Below are positions 5,883 through 8,567 of a stretch of 8,567 nucleotides of DNA, piece by piece. The notes beneath the pieces are model-generated. The model did not search any database. It was not told the DNA's origin and saw only the letters and a program-made list of their open reading frames with translations. The stretch comes from an uncultured Lysobacteraceae bacterium. GTDB taxonomy: Bacteria; Pseudomonadota; Gammaproteobacteria; Xanthomonadales; Rhodanobacteraceae. Location of the stretch: contig CAMLSI010000219.1 of the NCBI GenBank assembly GCA_946482585.1, positions 1 through 8,567 of the forward strand, written 5' to 3'. Positions within the stretch are counted from its first letter, which is position 1, and each line of letters starts with the position of its first letter. The position numbers and the translations under genes are program-made.

Positions 5883-8567
5883 CTACCGCACCGCCTGCGC
5901 CGCCAGCACGCGATCGAGCACCGATTTCAGCGCGAGCGGCTTGATCGGCTTGATCAGCAGCGGCAGGCCGGCTTCCGCGACGGCCTTGCGCGTCGCGTCG
6001 CCGGTATCGGCGCTGAGGATCACGGCCGGGCGCGCGTCGTATTGCGCGGCGAGGCGTTCATGCAACGCGACGCCGGTGTCGTCGTCGTCGAGGTGGAAAT
6101 CGAACAGCCACAGATCGGCGGCGCGCTGCGCGAGTTGCGCGGCGGCCGCGGCGCCGTCGGCGGCGGCGCTGACCTCGCAGCCCCAGCCGCGCAGCAATCG
6201 CAGCAGGGCTTCGCGTGACGCGGCTTCGTTGTCGACGACGAGCACGTGCATCCCGCTGAGGCGCGGCCTCGTGTCGTTGCTGCTCGCGCCGTCGCGCGAC
6301 GGGGCCGCCACGCGCGGCACCGCTATCGCGAACGCCGTGCCGTGACCGACACGGCTGTGCAGCGCTAGCGGCGCATCGAGCAGCTGCGCCATGCGTTCGG
6401 CGATCGCGAGACCGAGGCCGAGGCCGAGGCCGGCGGCGTCATCGCCGCGGCGGAATTCCTCGAAGATCGTGCGCTGCTGGTCCGGCGCGATGCCGGGGCC
6501 GGTGTCGTGCACCTCGATCTGCAGCAATGTGCCGCGGCGGCGCGCGCCGAGCAGTACGCGTCCGCGCGCGGTATAGCGCACGGCGTTCGCGAGAAAATTC
6601 TGCAGCACGCGGCGCAGCAGCTGCGGATCGCTGCGCACCCAGGCGGACGTCGCGCGATGGCGCAGGACGAGCCCCCGTTCGGCGGCGAGCGCACGGAACT
6701 CCGACACGAGCGGATCGAGCACGTCGGCCAGCGGAAATTCGCGCAGCTGCGCCGTGAGGCCACCGGCCTCGAGCCGCGACATGTCGAGCAGCCCGGTCAG
6801 CAGATCCGTCGTCGAATCGAGCGCGCCGCGCGTCTGCGCGACGAGTTCGCGCTGCGCCGGCGCGGCGATCTGTTGCGCGAGCGCATCGGTGAACAGATGC
6901 GCCGCATGCAGCGGCTGCAGCAGATCGTGGCCGATCGCGGCGAGGAAGCGGCTCTTCGCGTCGTTCGCGCGCTCGGCCTCGCGCTTGGCATGTTCGAGCA
7001 GCGTCGTGCGTTCGACGACGCGCTGCTCCAGCGTCTCGTTGGACTGGATCAGCGCGGCCTCGGCGCGGCGGAACGCGGTCACGTCAGTGAACGTCGCGAC
7101 GAAACCGCCGCCGGGCATGGGGTTGCCGCGGATCTCGACGATGCCGCCATCGGGAAACACGCGCTCGGACAGGTGCGGCGTACCGGCGCGCATGTGATCG
7201 AGCCGGCGCGACAGCGCCGTTTCGGCGCTGTCGCGGTGCGGCATGCGCCGCAGCGCCCAGGCGGCGAGCTCGCCGATCGGCGCGCCGACACGCACGAGAT
7301 TTTCGGGAAATCCGAACAATTCCACATAGCGCCTGTTCCACGCGACGAGACGCAGCTGCGCGTCGACGACGCTGATCCCCTGACTCATGTTCTCGAGCGC
7401 AGCTTCGAGCAGTCTCTGGTTGAAGCGCAGTTCCTGCGAGACCTCGCCGACGATCGCGGCTACGGTTTCGAGCTCGGCGCCGGCTTCGCGCTGCGCCGCG
7501 TCGAGCAGCAGTCTGGCCGATGCGCTGCCGAGCACCGCGGCGAGTTCGTGCTCGACGCGCGCCTCGACCGCCGCCGGCACGGCGCCGCGCGCGGGGGCGT
7601 CGTGCAGCAGTTCGTCGAGGCGCTGCTCGGGCAGGAAGCGCCGGCCCGCATTGCGCAGCGCGCGCTGATCGAAGCCGAGCTTCTCGCGCAGCGGACCCGG
7701 CCGCCATGCGGCGAGCGCGAACGTGACCAGCGTGCCGATGAACAGGCTCGAGGCGACCGCACGGCCGAGGCGGCTCCAGCCGGTCAATCCGAACAGCGCG
7801 TCGGGTGCGAGCCACGGCTGACCGTAGAGCCCATGCCCGAGCCAGTCCGGCGCGACGCCGCGCACCTGCGCCGCCAGCGGCACCAGCAGCGCCCAGCACC
7901 AGATCGCAAAGCCGGCCGCGATGCCAGCAATCACCGCGCGCGGCGGCGTCTGCGGCCGCCACACCGCGAACGCAAGCGCCGGCGTCAGGGTCGCCAGCGC
8001 CGAAAACGAGACGGCGCCCACGTCGGCCAACGCTTCGTTGCCGGCGATGAGCCGGTTGTAGGCCCAGGCCAGCAGCATGATCGCGGCGATGCCGACGCGA
8101 CGCAGCAGCAACACCGTGCCGCGGAGATCGCCGCCGCTCGGGCGCAGCCACGCGCCGCGCAGCAGGCCCGGCGCGATCCAGTGGTTGCCGATCATGAGAC
8201 TCAGAGTCAGGGTGCTGACGACGACCATGCCGGTCGCCGCGCTGAGTCCTCCGAGAAACGCGAACAGGGCGAGGCCTTCGTGACCCTGCGACAGCGGCAG
8301 CGCGAGTACATAGAGATCGGGCGACAGACCGCTGTCGGCGAGCAGCGCATCGCCCGCATGCGCGAGCGGCAGCAACGGCAGCGCGATCAGCAGCAGGTAC
8401 AGCGGAAACAGCCAGCGCGCCGTGCGCACGTGCGCTTCATCGCGGCACTCGACGACGCCGACGTGGAACTGATGCGGCAAGGTGAACATCGCGAGCGCGC
8501 CGAGCAGCACGAGCGGCACGAAGCCGCCGGCCGTCGCGCGCGGCGGCGGTACGGTGGCCTGCGCCGG
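5883..8567 (-). CDS. SLC5-type hybrid sensor histidine kinase (MxtR/CrbS-like), N-terminus beyond window
   Basis: 894 residues are visible, open to the right edge; numbering here starts at base 8567. Residues 1-280 are the second half of a sodium/solute-symporter (SLC5) domain with about seven helices, including ALAMFTLPHQFHVGVVE. A STAC-like linker follows (about 300-385), then PAS_7 (about 386-500: ENMSQGISVVDAQLRLVAWNR) and a short coiled coil. The HisKA domain has His547 in AIGHDLLQPL. The ATPase has the N box LQNFLANAVRYT, DTGPGIAP, FEEF and GLGLGLGLAI. The C-terminal receiver (about 775-890) has phospho-acceptor Asp823 (LFDFHLDD) and Lys in LLIKPIKP. This is the layout of CrbS and MxtR, which govern the acetate switch with LuxR-type regulators, and of the related CbrA. 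The protein is probably an inner-membrane kinase sensing or coupled to a carbon source. The GTG at 8519 is not the true start, because family sequence runs upstream of it. The partner is probably the regulator at 3945-4604. Confidence 0.9.
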   Translation of the reverse strand, partial: PAQATVPPPRATAGGFVPLVLLGALAMFTLPHQFHVGVVECRDEAHVRTARWLFPLYLLLIALPLLPLAHAGDALLADSGLSPDLYVLALPLSQGHEGLALFAFLGGLSAATGMVVVSTLTLSLMIGNHWIAPGLLRGAWLRPSGGDLRGTVLLLRRVGIAAIMLLAWAYNRLIAGNEALADVGAVSFSALATLTPALAFAVWRPQTPPRAVIAGIAAGFAIWCWALLVPLAAQVRGVAPDWLGHGLYGQPWLAPDALFGLTGWSRLGRAVASSLFIGTLVTFALAAWRPGPLREKLGFDQRALRNAGRRFLPEQRLDELLHDAPARGAVPAAVEARVEHELAAVLGSASARLLLDAAQREAGAELETVAAIVGEVSQELRFNQRLLEAALENMSQGISVVDAQLRLVAWNRRYVELFGFPENLVRVGAPIGELAAWALRRMPHRDSAETALSRRLDHMRAGTPHLSERVFPDGGIVEIRGNPMPGGGFVATFTDVTAFRRAEAALIQSNETLEQRVVERTTLLEHAKREAERANDAKSRFLAAIGHDLLQPLHAAHLFTDALAQQIAAPAQRELVAQTRGALDSTTDLLTGLLDMSRLEAGGLTAQLREFPLADVLDPLVSEFRALAAERGLVLRHRATSAWVRSDPQLLRRVLQNFLANAVRYTARGRVLLGARRRGTLLQIEVHDTGPGIAPDQQRTIFEEFRRGDDAAGLGLGLGLAIAERMAQLLDAPLALHSRVGHGTAFAIAVPRVAAPSRDGASSNDTRPRLSGMHVLVVDNEAASREALLRLLRGWGCEVSAAADGAAAAAQLAQRAADLWLFDFHLDDDDTGVALHERLAAQYDARPAVILSADTGDATRKAVAEAGLPLLIKPIKPLALKSVLDRVLAAQAVR

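Noticed and set aside
8519..8519. GTG at 8519 as start of the sensor kinase
   Set aside because: The frame stays open to the window edge and the first half of the SLC5 domain is missing, so the true start is outside.
1..8567. CRISPR arrays, tRNA or rRNA genes, insertion sequences
   Set aside because: I found no regularly spaced repeats of CRISPR type, no tRNA-like cloverleaf, no rRNA motifs and no transposase.

Overview
The window is about two-thirds G+C, and the real genes show strong G/C preference at third codon positions. Gene content and protein style suggest a gammaproteobacterium of the Xanthomonadales type (Lysobacteraceae/Rhodanobacteraceae-like). This is inferred from family resemblance only; no marker gene is present.

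Layout from left to right. (1) The last 49 codons of an ABC-2 type transporter permease run off the left edge (+). (2) After a 238-base non-coding stretch comes an unrecognised 113-residue protein (+). (3) A GFA-family (DUF636) gene lies on the minus strand. It looks degenerate: one zinc cysteine is arginine and the C-terminal third is not GFA-like. (4) Just upstream of it in the same direction is a 612-residue lipoprotein of the 3-hydroxybutyrate oligomer hydrolase family. (5) Across a 95-base divergent promoter region lies an NAD-type 3-hydroxybutyrate dehydrogenase (+), followed 24 bases later by a NarL/LuxR-type response regulator. (6) A small-gene interval follows: a structured leader RNA in front of a 100-residue disordered protein with a KGG-like segment, then a 66-residue DUF3606 protein, then a minus-strand remnant of a microbial PARG-type (TIGR02452) gene. 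(7) The right third is a large hybrid sensor kinase (-) with a sodium/solute-symporter (SLC5) membrane part, STAC-like linker, PAS_7, histidine kinase and receiver domains. Its N-terminus lies beyond the right edge.

The central theme is breakdown and sensing of poly-3-hydroxybutyrate products. The hydrolase would cut oligomers to 3-hydroxybutyrate, and the dehydrogenase would oxidise that to acetoacetate, which leads to acetyl-CoA. The response regulator and the SLC5-type hybrid kinase resemble the CrbS/CrbR (MxtR/ErdR) acetate-switch pair of Vibrio and Pseudomonas and are probable partners, although four small elements lie between them. Small stress-type genes and two decayed genes sit at the edges of this core, which suggests local gene turnover. 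The best candidates for something undescribed are the two-hairpin leader RNA at 4708-4790 and the split arrangement of kinase, regulator and 3-hydroxybutyrate genes.
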